Shown: piece by piece, positions 1 through 8,475 of the stretch
Position numbering within the stretch: the stretch's first letter is position 1
Layout of the letters: each line of letters opens with the position of its first letter
Source: DSSM01 sp964484125
Lineage (GTDB): Bacteria; Bacteroidota; Ignavibacteria; Tepidaquicellales; Tepidaquicellaceae
Assembly: GCA_964484125.1 (NCBI GenBank)
Contig: CAZAEK010000024.1
Coordinates: 1 to 28,130, forward strand
DNA length: 28,130 nt
Reading direction: 5' to 3'
Made by a program: the position numbers and the translations under genes
The notes under the pieces: model-generated
The model's input: only the letters and a program-made list of their open reading frames with translations
Database searches by the model: none
What the model was told of the DNA's origin: nothing

Positions 1-36
1 AAACTTTACAAACTTGATAAACTTTACAAACTTAGT
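1..36. repeat. 9-base tandem repeat array upstream of gyrA
   Basis: Four 9-base units fill the first 36 bases: AAACTTTAC, AAACTTGAT, AAACTTTAC and AAACTTAGT. The array ends two bases before the gyrA start codon and may continue upstream of the window. The same unit, AAACTTGAT, recurs as a tandem array at 21242-21284, so it looks like a dispersed short repeat family of this genome. It leaves little room for a private gyrA promoter here. Its function is unknown. Confidence 0.75.
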
Positions 37-38
37 TA

Positions 39-2507
39 ATGCCTAACGAGAAAATAATTCCTGTCAATATTGAAGACGAAATGAAATCATCGTACATAGA
101 TTACTCTATGTCCGTTATCGTATCGAGAGCTCTTCCTGATGTCAGAGACGGGCTCAAACCCGTTCATAGAAGAGTACTTTACGGTATGAATGAACTTGGC
201 TTATCACATAACCGACCCTATAAAAAATCCGCACGTATAGTCGGTGAAGTTCTCGGTAAATACCATCCTCACGGCGATAAAGCTATTTATGACACTATGG
301 TCAGAATGGTTCAGGATTTCTCGCTGAGATATCCTCTTGTTGATGGGCAGGGTAACTTCGGCTCAATTGACGGTGATTCTCCCGCCGCTATGCGTTATAC
401 TGAAGCACGTTTACACAGAATTGCTGAACTCGTATTAACCGATTTAGAAAAAAATACCGTTGATTTCATACCAAATTTTGACGATACTCTTAAAGAACCT
501 TCAGTCTTACCCGGTGTAATTCCTAATCTGCTTGTCAATGGTGCCAATGGTATTGCCGTTGGTATGGCAACAAATATTGCTCCTCATAACCTATCTGAAG
601 TTGCTGATGGGATTATTTATTATATTAAAAACCCTGAATGCTCTGTCAAACAGTTGATGAAATATATCACTGCTCCCGATTTTCCAACCGGCGGTATTAT
701 CTATGGTTATCAACCCGTAAAAGATGCCTATGAAACCGGCAGGGGAAAAATCATACTCAGAGCCAAAGCTTCTATCGAAACCGAAAAAAACAATAAGCAA
801 AATATCATTATCTCCGAACTCCCTTATCAGGTCAATAAAGCCGCTCTCATCGAATCTATTGCCTTCCTGGCAAGAGAAAAGAAAATTGAAGACATCGCTT
901 CTATCAACGATGAAAGCGACAGGGACGGAATGAGAATTGTTATCGGCTTAAAAAGAGATGCCAATCCTCACGTAATCCTCAACAATCTCTACAAACACAC
1001 TCAGATGCAGGTTACTTTCGGTATTATCCAGCTCGCACTGGTTGACGGTGCTCCTAAGGTATTGACTTTAAAGGAGATGATTTCAAACTATGTCAAACAC
1101 CGTCTCGAAGTAATTGTCCGGCGTACAAAATTTGACCTGGATGCTGCCGAAAAAAGAGCACATATACTCGAAGGTTATATCATCGCACTCGATAACATTG
1201 ATGAAGTCATTAAGCTCATCAAAAAATCAAAGGATGTTCCTTCTGCCAAAGAGGGCTTAATGAAAAAATTCAAACTCTCTGATATTCAGGCACAGGCAAT
1301 CCTTGATATGAGACTGCAAAGATTAACCGGTCTGGAAAGAAAGAAAATTGAAGAAGAATACAAAGAACTACTTAAGGCAATCGAAAAGTATAAAAGAATT
1401 CTCGCAAGTGAAGATCTAAGAAAAGATATAATAATCACAGAATTAAAAGAGGTAAAAGAAAAATTCGGAGATGAAAGAAGAACAGATATAATATATGATG
1501 TTAAAAAAATGAGCGACGAAGATATGATGAAAGAACTAGTTAAAGAAGAAGACGTTGTTATCACGATTTCAAATAAAGGTTTCATCAAACGTATTCCCGT
1601 TACTTCATACCGCTCTCAGGGAAGGGGAGGGAAAGGAATTACTGCCGCATCAACTGGTAATACCGATGATGATTTCATAGAGCACATGTTCATCGGCTCA
1701 ACTCATCAATATATAATGTTCTTTACAGATAAAGGTAAATGTTATTGGCTCAAAGTATATGACATTCCCGAAGGTACGAGAACATCAAGAGGCAAATCAA
1801 TACTTAACCTCATTGAAAAAGAAAAAGACGAGGTAATTACTGCATTCGTTATGGTAAAGAGTTTTGAAGAACCCGTTTTCCTAACAATGGTTACAAGAAA
1901 AGGTCTCATTAAGAAAACGAAGATTGAAGAATATTCCAACATAAGAAGAAACGGAATAATTGCTATCAACCTGAATCCCGATGATACACTCATTGATGTA
2001 AAAATAACAAACGGCACTCAGGAAATCCTTATCGGAACTCATGAAGGACAGGCAATCAGATTTAACGAATCTCAGGTAAGAGATATGGGAAGAACCGCAA
2101 CAGGCGTTAAAGCTGTGAATCTCGCTAAAAATGATTTTGTTATCGGACTTGTTGCCGTTGTAAGACCAAGCGCTACAATTCTTGTAGTTACTGAAAATGG
2201 TTTCGGTAAAAGAAGTGAATTAGCTGATTACAGAATTACAAACAGAGGAGGAAAGGGAGTTATTACAGTAAAAACCTCTGAAAGAAACGGAAAACTCATT
2301 TCAATAAAGGAAGTTACAGATTCAGATGACTTAATGATTATCACCTCTAAAGGAATTCTGATAAGACAAAAAGTCAAAGAGATACGTGTTATGGGTAGAA
2401 ATGCTCAGGGTGTAAAACTCATCAGACTCGGAAAAGATGATAAAATCAGTGCAGTTGCTCATATAGTTGAAGAAGATAAAAACGGGAATCAGGAAAAAAT
2501 GTTTTGA
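39..2507 (+). CDS. gyrA: DNA gyrase subunit A
   Basis: GyrA is the DNA breakage-reunion subunit of gyrase, which with GyrB introduces negative supercoils using ATP. The 822-residue product has the usual full length. The winged-helix/tower domain fills about residues 1-500, with the catalytic tyrosine at Y120 in AAMRYTEARL. The C-terminal beta-pinwheel follows at about 510-810 and carries the GyrA-box form QGRGGKG, which favours GyrA over the topoisomerase IV subunit ParC. The quinolone-determining loop reads HPHGDKAIYD, so lysine K81 stands where E. coli has Ser83; the acidic partner D85 (Asp87) is kept. The ATG at 39 gives the standard N-terminus. The next gene begins within a few bases of the stop, so the two are probably co-transcribed. 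Confidence 0.97.
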   Translation: MPNEKIIPVNIEDEMKSSYIDYSMSVIVSRALPDVRDGLKPVHRRVLYGMNELGLSHNRPYKKSARIVGEVLGKYHPHGDKAIYDTMVRMVQDFSLRYPLVDGQGNFGSIDGDSPAAMRYTEARLHRIAELVLTDLEKNTVDFIPNFDDTLKEPSVLPGVIPNLLVNGANGIAVGMATNIAPHNLSEVADGIIYYIKNPECSVKQLMKYITAPDFPTGGIIYGYQPVKDAYETGRGKIILRAKASIETEKNNKQNIIISELPYQVNKAALIESIAFLAREKKIEDIASINDESDRDGMRIVIGLKRDANPHVILNNLYKHTQMQVTFGIIQLALVDGAPKVLTLKEMISNYVKHRLEVIVRRTKFDLDAAEKRAHILEGYIIALDNIDEVIKLIKKSKDVPSAKEGLMKKFKLSDIQAQAILDMRLQRLTGLERKKIEEEYKELLKAIEKYKRILASEDLRKDIIITELKEVKEKFGDERRTDIIYDVKKMSDEDMMKELVKEEDVVITISNKGFIKRIPVTSYRSQGRGGKGITAASTGNTDDDFIEHMFIGSTHQYIMFFTDKGKCYWLKVYDIPEGTRTSRGKSILNLIEKEKDEVITAFVMVKSFEEPVFLTMVTRKGLIKKTKIEEYSNIRRNGIIAINLNPDDTLIDVKITNGTQEILIGTHEGQAIRFNESQVRDMGRTATGVKAVNLAKNDFVIGLVAVVRPSATILVVTENGFGKRSELADYRITNRGGKGVITVKTSERNGKLISIKEVTDSDDLMIITSKGILIRQKVKEIRVMGRNAQGVKLIRLGKDDKISAVAHIVEEDKNGNQEKMF

Positions 2508-2509
2508 TT

Positions 2510-3538
2510 ATGAAAATTATTGATATCCGTAGCGATACAGTTACAAAACCATCCAAAGCAATGCTCGAAGCAATGATGTCTGCCGAAGTTGGAGACGATG
2601 TATTCGGAGAAGACCCTACCGTAAATGCATTACAGGATAAATGTGCTGAGATTACAGGCAAAGAGGCATCTCTTTTTGTTACTTCAGGTTGTCTCGGCAA
2701 TCAACTCGCAATCAAATCACATACTTCACAGGGAAATGAAGTTATAGTTGAAAAAGAATCCCACATAATAAATTATGAAACTGCCGCTCCGTCTATAATC
2801 TCAAATGTTCAGCTGATGCCAGTCGAAGGTATTAACGGAGTTATGAGGGTTGAAGATATAGAAAAGTATATAAAAGGTCCTGAATATTATTATCCCGTTA
2901 CTACATTGCTGTGCCTCGAAAATACTCACAACAGAGCAGGCGGAACTATACAGCCAATCGAATCAATCAAAGAAATCAGAGAGTTAACAAAAAAACATAA
3001 TATAAAAATGCATCTCGATGGTGCGAGAATATTTAATGCAATTCTCGAAACCGGTATTTCCCTTAAAGAATATTCCTCTTATTTCGATTCAGTGCAGTTT
3101 TGTTTTTCTAAAGGGCTCGGTGCTCCGGTCGGCTCTATACTCTGCGGTACAAAAGAATTCATTGCCAAAGCACACAAATGGCGAAAAATTCTCGGAGGAG
3201 GTATGAGGCAAGCCGGAATTCTTGCCGCTGCTGCAATATACGCACTCGATAATAATATCCCGCTTTTAAAACAGGATAATGATAATGCAAAATATTTTGC
3301 AAATGAACTCTCAGAAATTCCCGGAATTATTATAAATCCTGAATTGGTTCAGACAAATATAGTAGTCTTTGCTACTTCAAAATTTTCCAAAAATGAACTT
3401 ATAGAAAAACTTGAAAATCTCGGGGTCAGAATATCTTCCGGCGCATATAATAACCTAAGAGCTGTTTTTAATTTAAATGTATCACGGGCAGATACCGAAA
3501 AAGCTGTTGAAGTTTTAAAATCCCTTTTCTTTAACTAA
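2510..3538 (+). CDS. ltaE: Low-specificity L-threonine aldolase
   Basis: This is a fold-type I PLP enzyme that cleaves L-threonine or L-allo-threonine to glycine and acetaldehyde in the cytoplasm. The N-terminal IDIRSDTVTKPSKAMLEAM block, the MHLDGARIFNA block with the PLP-ring aspartate, and FSKGLGAPVGS with the Schiff-base lysine near residue 201 are all typical of the family, and about 342 residues is the normal length. I start at the ATG at 2510, two bases after the gyrA stop; an in-frame TTG at 2504 would add two residues and overlap the stop. The packing suggests co-transcription with gyrA. Related beta-eliminating lyases share the fold, but the motifs fit threonine aldolase best. Confidence 0.93.
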   Translation: MKIIDIRSDTVTKPSKAMLEAMMSAEVGDDVFGEDPTVNALQDKCAEITGKEASLFVTSGCLGNQLAIKSHTSQGNEVIVEKESHIINYETAAPSIISNVQLMPVEGINGVMRVEDIEKYIKGPEYYYPVTTLLCLENTHNRAGGTIQPIESIKEIRELTKKHNIKMHLDGARIFNAILETGISLKEYSSYFDSVQFCFSKGLGAPVGSILCGTKEFIAKAHKWRKILGGGMRQAGILAAAAIYALDNNIPLLKQDNDNAKYFANELSEIPGIIINPELVQTNIVVFATSKFSKNELIEKLENLGVRISSGAYNNLRAVFNLNVSRADTEKAVEVLKSLFFN

Positions 3539-3618
3539 ATTTAAATTTACTTTTTTATACTTTATTATTTCTAAATTTTAGGTTAAGTTTAAGTATTATC
3601 AAATTAAATTTATTTTCT

Positions 3619-6147
3619 ATGAGAATTAGAAATTATAAAACTTTAGCAATAGCGGTAGTAATTTTATCCGCTTTTGTTTTCCTGAATTTTTCAGATGAAA
3701 ATACTTCAGGTTATCAGATGATGAACGATAAAGTCATTAAACGAATGAGTGATGGAGCACTTTATATTAAAGGTGTCATTAATATTAAGTTCAAAAATGA
3801 TATTAATTCGGCTACATCAACTAAAACAGGTGTCTCAAATGTTGACGGCATCCTTGATAATTATTCAGTTAAAAAAGTCGAACAATCATACCCGCTTAAT
3901 AGAGATTTTACTAAAAGGAAAATTGGCGATGAACAGCTTGCAAGAATATATCAGATTTATTATGATGCAAATATAGACCCTTTTGAATTAAGTAAAGAAG
4001 TTTTTGAATCTAATAAGGATATGCTCGATTGGGCAGAACCTGAATTTGTTATGCTTTCAGATTTTGTTCCAAATGATCCGAGTTATGCAAGTCAATGGCA
4101 TCTTTCAAAAATTCAGGCAGCGCTCGGCTGGGATTTATCCCAGGGCGATACTAACGTAAAAATCGGTATTTGTGATAGCGGAAGCGATTTAGACCATCCG
4201 GATTTACAGGCAAATATTAAACGAAACTGGGCAGAAAATCCGACAAACGGTGTTGATGATGATGCTAATGGTTACGTTGATGACTGGATTGGATGGGATT
4301 TCGCAGGTGCTAATTATCAGACTCTTATTGAAGACAACGATCCGCAAATTTACGGCACTAATTGTGAACACGGTTCACACGTTTCAGGATGTGCATCTGA
4401 AGTTACTAATAATGCAATCGGTGGTGCCGGTATCGGATTCAAATGCAAACTGTTTATCTCAAAACACGGCGCTGATAATGACTATACAGGAGGCGGTTAT
4501 TCATATATGTATAAAACGAATAACGGGTTGATTTATTTATATCAGAATGGTGCAAAAGTAATTAACTGCAGTTTCGGCAGTGCTTCTTATAGTGCTCAGA
4601 CTCAGTTAATTGTTAATAATGCTTATGCTAACGGTACAGTGATTGTTGCCTCTGCAGGTAATGACGGTCAGAATGCTCCGAGATATCCCGCTTCGTATGA
4701 CAATGTCGTTTCTGTCGCCGCTACTAATTCAAGTGACCAGAAAGCATGGTTTTCAAATTATCATTCAACTGTTGATGTTTGTGCCCCAGGTGAGAACATC
4801 TATGCAACTGTATGGAATAATACTTATACCTCTATGGATGGTACTTCTATGTCTGCTCCTATTACTTCAGGTCTTGTTGCATTAATATTTTCTAAATTCC
4901 CGTCATATACACCTGACCAGGCAGTCAATAAACTTAAATCTACTACTGATAATATTTACGGAATTAATCCAGGTTATGTCGGATTACTTGGCACAGGAAG
5001 AATCAATGCCTATAATGCTCTCCTCGGAGGTGATACTTTAATTGCAGATTTTACTGCTAATCAAACAACTATTCCTCCCGGCGGTAGTGTTAATTTTACA
5101 GATATGTCAACAGGCGGTCCAACCACTTGGAGCTGGACTTTCACTGGTGGAAATCCCGGAACTTCCACAACTCAGAATCCAACGAATATTGTATATTCTG
5201 CAATTGGTTCATATACTGTATCTTTAACTGTTACAAAGAATATGCAATCAAGCACGAGAACTAAACCAAATTATATTACTGTATCGCCCGGCTCTTCTTA
5301 CAGATTGAATGAATCTTTTGAAAACACAAATTTTCCTCCGACTGGTTGGATTAAAATAAATCCAACAGGTGGAACTGCAACAGGGTGGACAAGACTACCT
5401 GTCAATACATCTCCTGTACCTGGTTTTTATGGTGGCTCCATTACTGCGCCTGCAGGCGGTGGCAATGCTGTTGCTTTCTGTAATTATATTACAGGAAATG
5501 CAAATAATGGTAGTAGTGGTCCCTGTGATCAGTGGCTTATCACTCCACAACTGACAAATATTCAACCTACAGATTCTTTGACTTTCTGGCTCAGAAAATT
5601 CGGTAATTATGTTGAGAATTTCTCAGTTAAGATTTCTACAACTACTCCAACTGTTGCTGCTATGACTATTAACGTAATGACACAAAACTTTCCAGCCAGC
5701 GATTCCGGTTGGGTTCAGTATAAATATAATATCGGTAGCTTAGTTCCGCCCGGCTCTAACATCTACATAGGATTCAGAGAATATGTTAATGATGTAGCGA
5801 TTGACGGTGCTTCGTTCTCAATGGATTTAGTCAAAGTTACTATGCCTACAACAGGCATCACAATAAACGGAGATGAAATTCCAAAAACTTATTCATTATC
5901 ACAAAATTATCCTAATCCTTTCAATCCTACTACAAATATTAAATTCGGATTGCCTAAAGCATCGAATGTAAAAATCGTAGTATATAATATCAAAGGTCAG
6001 GAAGTTGCAGTGCTGCTCGATGAATATAAACAGGCAGGAACATTTACCTATATGTACAATGCAAATGGACTTGCAAGCGGAATTTATTTCTATAGAATCA
6101 CAGCCGGTGATTTTACTGAAACAAAGAAGATGACGCTCATTAAATAA
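3619..6147 (+). CDS. Secreted subtilisin-like (S8) protease with PKD, adhesin-like and T9SS sorting domains
   Basis: Predicted extracellular or cell-surface serine protease of 842 residues. A signal peptide or signal anchor spans about residues 8-25, followed by a propeptide-like region to about 150. The S8 catalytic domain (about 155-470) has all triad residues: D186 in GICDSGSDLDHPD, H251 in CEHGSHVSG and S410 in DGTSMSAP, with the oxyanion asparagine N348 in SAGNDG. A PKD domain follows at about 473-557 (SWTFTGGNPG). Next comes a beta-rich, MAM/cleaved-adhesin-like segment at about 560-745 (LNESFENTNFPPTGW). The end is a T9SS type A sorting domain starting near residue 765 (LSQNYPNPFNPTTNI) and closing with the MTLIK tail. 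An 80-base AT-rich gap precedes it and a strong terminator follows, so it is probably a single-gene unit. Its substrate cannot be told from sequence. Confidence 0.93.
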   Translation: MRIRNYKTLAIAVVILSAFVFLNFSDENTSGYQMMNDKVIKRMSDGALYIKGVINIKFKNDINSATSTKTGVSNVDGILDNYSVKKVEQSYPLNRDFTKRKIGDEQLARIYQIYYDANIDPFELSKEVFESNKDMLDWAEPEFVMLSDFVPNDPSYASQWHLSKIQAALGWDLSQGDTNVKIGICDSGSDLDHPDLQANIKRNWAENPTNGVDDDANGYVDDWIGWDFAGANYQTLIEDNDPQIYGTNCEHGSHVSGCASEVTNNAIGGAGIGFKCKLFISKHGADNDYTGGGYSYMYKTNNGLIYLYQNGAKVINCSFGSASYSAQTQLIVNNAYANGTVIVASAGNDGQNAPRYPASYDNVVSVAATNSSDQKAWFSNYHSTVDVCAPGENIYATVWNNTYTSMDGTSMSAPITSGLVALIFSKFPSYTPDQAVNKLKSTTDNIYGINPGYVGLLGTGRINAYNALLGGDTLIADFTANQTTIPPGGSVNFTDMSTGGPTTWSWTFTGGNPGTSTTQNPTNIVYSAIGSYTVSLTVTKNMQSSTRTKPNYITVSPGSSYRLNESFENTNFPPTGWIKINPTGGTATGWTRLPVNTSPVPGFYGGSITAPAGGGNAVAFCNYITGNANNGSSGPCDQWLITPQLTNIQPTDSLTFWLRKFGNYVENFSVKISTTTPTVAAMTINVMTQNFPASDSGWVQYKYNIGSLVPPGSNIYIGFREYVNDVAIDGASFSMDLVKVTMPTTGITINGDEIPKTYSLSQNYPNPFNPTTNIKFGLPKASNVKIVVYNIKGQEVAVLLDEYKQAGTFTYMYNANGLASGIYFYRITAGDFTETKKMTLIK

Positions 6148-6171
6148 ATTTTCTTTCTCTATTTTTCCCTT

Positions 6172-6207
6172 AAGACCTGCAACATATTTTGTTGCAGGTC
6201 TTTTTTT
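6172..6207 (+). terminator. Rho-independent terminator after the S8 protease gene
   Basis: A perfect 12-bp stem (6172-6183 with 6191-6202) encloses a 7-base loop and runs into a T-tract at 6201-6207. It lies 25 bases after the protease stop codon. Confidence 0.92.
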
Positions 6208-6232
6208 GTTATTATTATTAATAAATTTTAAT

Positions 6233-6264
6233 ATTGATATTTTCATTTTAATTTATTAATTTTG
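6233..6264 (+). promoter_or_regulatory. Bacteroidetes-type promoter of the TetR gene
   Basis: The -7 element TAATTTTG at 6257-6264 matches TAnnTTTG exactly. ATTG at 6233-6236 matches three of four bases of the -33 TTTG, with a 20-base spacer. The predicted transcription start falls near 6270, inside the small palindrome at 6268-6278, so a repressor bound there would block initiation. Confidence 0.55.
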
Positions 6265-6267
6265 AAT

Positions 6268-6278
6268 ATTGAATCAAT
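6268..6278. promoter_or_regulatory. Candidate TetR autoregulatory operator
   Basis: ATTGA-A-TCAAT is a perfect palindrome with one central base, overlapping the predicted start of transcription of the TetR gene. The half-site ATTGAA also forms the arms of the inverted repeat at 6935-6952 before the efflux operon. Shared half-sites at the regulator's own gene and at its likely target suggest operators, although spacing differs between the two sites. Confidence 0.45.
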
Positions 6279-6290
6279 AAAAATTATTTT

Positions 6291-6881
6291 ATGAGACATA
6301 AAGAAGGTAATAAAAGGGAAGATATATTAAAAGCCGCTATAAAAATTTTTGCTGAAAACGGTTACTATAATTCTAAAATAGCTAAAGTAGCTGAAGTAGC
6401 AAATGTTGCAACTGGGAGTATTTACGTTTATTTCGAAAACAAAGAAAAAGTACTTCTTGAAATTTTCGAAGAAATATGGAAAGAAATGTATAATAATCTG
6501 AAAATGTTAGTTGAAAAAGAAGAAATATCACCTATTGAAAAATTCGATGCGCTTGTTGATATTATTTTCGATAAATTTACAGAAAGTCCTGAAATTGCAC
6601 TCGTTATGGTGAATGAACAGAATTATCTACTTTCCCATAAAAAGGATAAATTTACAAAGTATTATGATAAATTCATTGAACTTGGTGAAAAATTAATTCA
6701 GGATGGTATTGATAAGGGAGTCTTCAATACCGGAATTGATTTGAATATTTATAAGCATTATCTCCTTGGAGCTTTCAGAGATCTTGTAAGTACATGGGCT
6801 GTTGACAGAGAACATTTTACTTTGAATTCAATAAGACAGAATATTAAATACATATCCAAATACGGTTTATGTAAAAATTAA
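6291..6881 (+). CDS. TetR/AcrR-family transcriptional regulator
   Basis: A 196-residue DNA-binding repressor of the TetR family. The helix-turn-helix domain occupies about residues 8-55 (ILKAAIKIFAENGYYNSKIA, then VATGSIYVYFENKEKVL). The helical C-terminal half is the ligand-binding and dimer region; its general look recalls the FadR-like acyl-CoA responsive TetR group, but the ligand cannot be assigned. It stands just upstream of, and in the same direction as, the TolC-HlyD-permease operon, which it most likely represses. A terminator hairpin at 6904-6923 separates the two units. Palindromes sharing the ATTGAA half-site precede both this gene and the operon. Confidence 0.92.
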   Translation: MRHKEGNKREDILKAAIKIFAENGYYNSKIAKVAEVANVATGSIYVYFENKEKVLLEIFEEIWKEMYNNLKMLVEKEEISPIEKFDALVDIIFDKFTESPEIALVMVNEQNYLLSHKKDKFTKYYDKFIELGEKLIQDGIDKGVFNTGIDLNIYKHYLLGAFRDLVSTWAVDREHFTLNSIRQNIKYISKYGLCKN

Positions 6882-6903
6882 TAAATTTTTTCACAAATAA
6901 AAC

Positions 6904-6923
6904 AGAGCTGAAAAGCTCTTTTT
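6904..6923 (+). terminator. Terminator between TetR gene and efflux operon
   Basis: A 6-bp stem AGAGCT/AGCTCT with a GAAA tetraloop is followed by a short T-run. It lies 22 bases after the TetR stop and makes the efflux operon a separate transcription unit, at least in part. Confidence 0.75.
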
Positions 6924-6934
6924 ATTTCCATAAT

Positions 6935-6952
6935 ATTGAACCACTATTCAAT
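6935..6952. promoter_or_regulatory. Candidate operator upstream of the efflux operon
   Basis: ATTGAA-N6-TTCAAT is a perfect 6-6-6 inverted repeat, with weaker symmetry extending outward (TAAT on the left, AATTA on the right). It lies 35 bases before the TolC-like start codon, a typical operator position. The arms match the half-site next to the TetR gene start. I found no convincing TAnnTTTG element here, so the operon promoter itself is not placed. Confidence 0.5.
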
Positions 6953-6987
6953 AATTATTTAAAAAATGATTCAGAAAAAATTAAGTA

Positions 6988-8475
6988 ATGAATAAAATGT
7001 ACAAAAATAGAATAAGAAATGTAATCATTTTACTAATTATGGTAATATCAGTCGTAGAAGTGAGAAGTCAGCAAGTTATAAATCTCGAGATGGCAATTGA
7101 AACAGGTAAGAATAATAATGATAAAGTTAAAATGTATAGGGAAAAGGTAAAACAAAAAGAAAGCGATGTAAAAATAGCTTTTGGAAATTTTTTACCAAAT
7201 ATAAATCTTAACGGTGGATTTACTCACTTGAACGAACCAACTGAAATGGATTTAGATCCTATTCGTCAGGTTACATTAACTTTACAGGCAAAAAATCAGG
7301 TTGAGTTTTCAAATATTTATAACATTTTACAGGGAGGAACCGGATTAACCTCTCAGCAAAGGGCTTCTCTATTTACGAATTATTTTAATTCATTGGATAA
7401 ACAGATTCCAAAGTTCAGTTCTGAAATAAAGAAAATGGATTACTGGAATTTTTCACTTACAGGAATGCAGCCTCTATTTATGGGGGGGAAGATAATAAAT
7501 GCAAAAAAATATGCAGAAAAAGAAAATGAACTGATGAAATCTGAACTTAAGAAGACTGAAAATGAAGTTGCAAGCGAAGTTATTAATTCATATCTGAATG
7601 TAATGTTATGCGGTGATTTGATAAAACTTAGAAAAGAAGTTCTTAATGGAATGAAAAAACACAGAGACGACGCAAAAAGATTAATGGAAGAAGGATTAAT
7701 AGCAAAGCATGAATATCTGAGGGCAGAGGTTGCAGTTGCAGAAGCTGAACGGGTATTATTTGATGAAGAAAATAAATTAGCAATATCAAAAATTGCATTA
7801 AAAAGTGCAATGGGAATAAATGATGATAGAGAAATAATTATTGAGGATTCGTTGATATTTAATGAAGCACCTGAAACAATAAGTTATTTAAAAAAGAAAA
7901 TGGAAGAAAATCACCCATTATTTCAAATGATCAGATTAAAAAGAGAAGAAGCAGAAATCAAACAAAAAATTGACAAAGCCGATTTTCTTCCTAAAGTTTA
8001 TTTATTTGGTAAATATGAGATTATGCAGTCTTACTTATCAATACTTGAACCTGAATGGGTAGTCGGAATTCAAACGAGCATTAATCTTTTCAACGGATTT
8101 AAAGATTATGAAAAATTAAAACAGGATAAATATATTCTCAGTGAGATTGATTATCTGGAGTCAGATACAAAACGTAAAATGAATATGCTAATAGATAAAT
8201 TATATAAAGAGAAAGAAAATTCAGTTAACCGATACAAAAAACTTGATGAAAGCATAGCTTTAGCTGAAGAAAACTTGCGATTGCATTCCACACGGTTTTC
8301 AACAGGTCTTGGAACTGCTTTAGATGTAATAGATGCGGAATTAGTATTGGAGAAGAATGAATTTGAGAAGAAACTTACATTATTTGATTATTATAAAATA
8401 CTAAATGAAATTTATTCAATCTCCGGTGAACCGGAACATATTTTAGAAATAATGAAAAATAAGGAATTAAAATAA
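6988..8475 (+). CDS. TolC-family outer-membrane efflux protein
   Basis: Predicted outer-membrane channel subunit of a tripartite exporter, 495 residues including a signal peptide (about residues 8-28, ending near VEVRSQQ). It shows the internal duplication of outer-membrane efflux proteins, with long helical stretches rich in K/E and A at about 170-290 and 380-450. Typical anchors include NLEMAIETGKNNNDKVKMYR near the mature N-terminus and RFSTGLGTALDVIDAELVLE in the second half. Its stop overlaps the start of the HlyD-like gene (TAATG), so translation is coupled. In the cell it should dock to that periplasmic adaptor. The substrate is unknown; membrane-active compounds or lipids would be usual for TetR-controlled systems of this kind. 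Confidence 0.92.
   Translation: MNKMYKNRIRNVIILLIMVISVVEVRSQQVINLEMAIETGKNNNDKVKMYREKVKQKESDVKIAFGNFLPNINLNGGFTHLNEPTEMDLDPIRQVTLTLQAKNQVEFSNIYNILQGGTGLTSQQRASLFTNYFNSLDKQIPKFSSEIKKMDYWNFSLTGMQPLFMGGKIINAKKYAEKENELMKSELKKTENEVASEVINSYLNVMLCGDLIKLRKEVLNGMKKHRDDAKRLMEEGLIAKHEYLRAEVAVAEAERVLFDEENKLAISKIALKSAMGINDDREIIIEDSLIFNEAPETISYLKKKMEENHPLFQMIRLKREEAEIKQKIDKADFLPKVYLFGKYEIMQSYLSILEPEWVVGIQTSINLFNGFKDYEKLKQDKYILSEIDYLESDTKRKMNMLIDKLYKEKENSVNRYKKLDESIALAEENLRLHSTRFSTGLGTALDVIDAELVLEKNEFEKKLTLFDYYKILNEIYSISGEPEHILEIMKNKELK

Noticed and set aside
39..2507. Topoisomerase IV subunit ParC
   Set aside because: The GyrA-box QGRGGKG and full C-terminal pinwheel favour GyrA.
5899..6246. 115-codon minus-strand frame over the end of the S8 protease gene
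   Set aside because: It lies opposite the T9SS sorting domain and crosses the terminator; no motif is seen.
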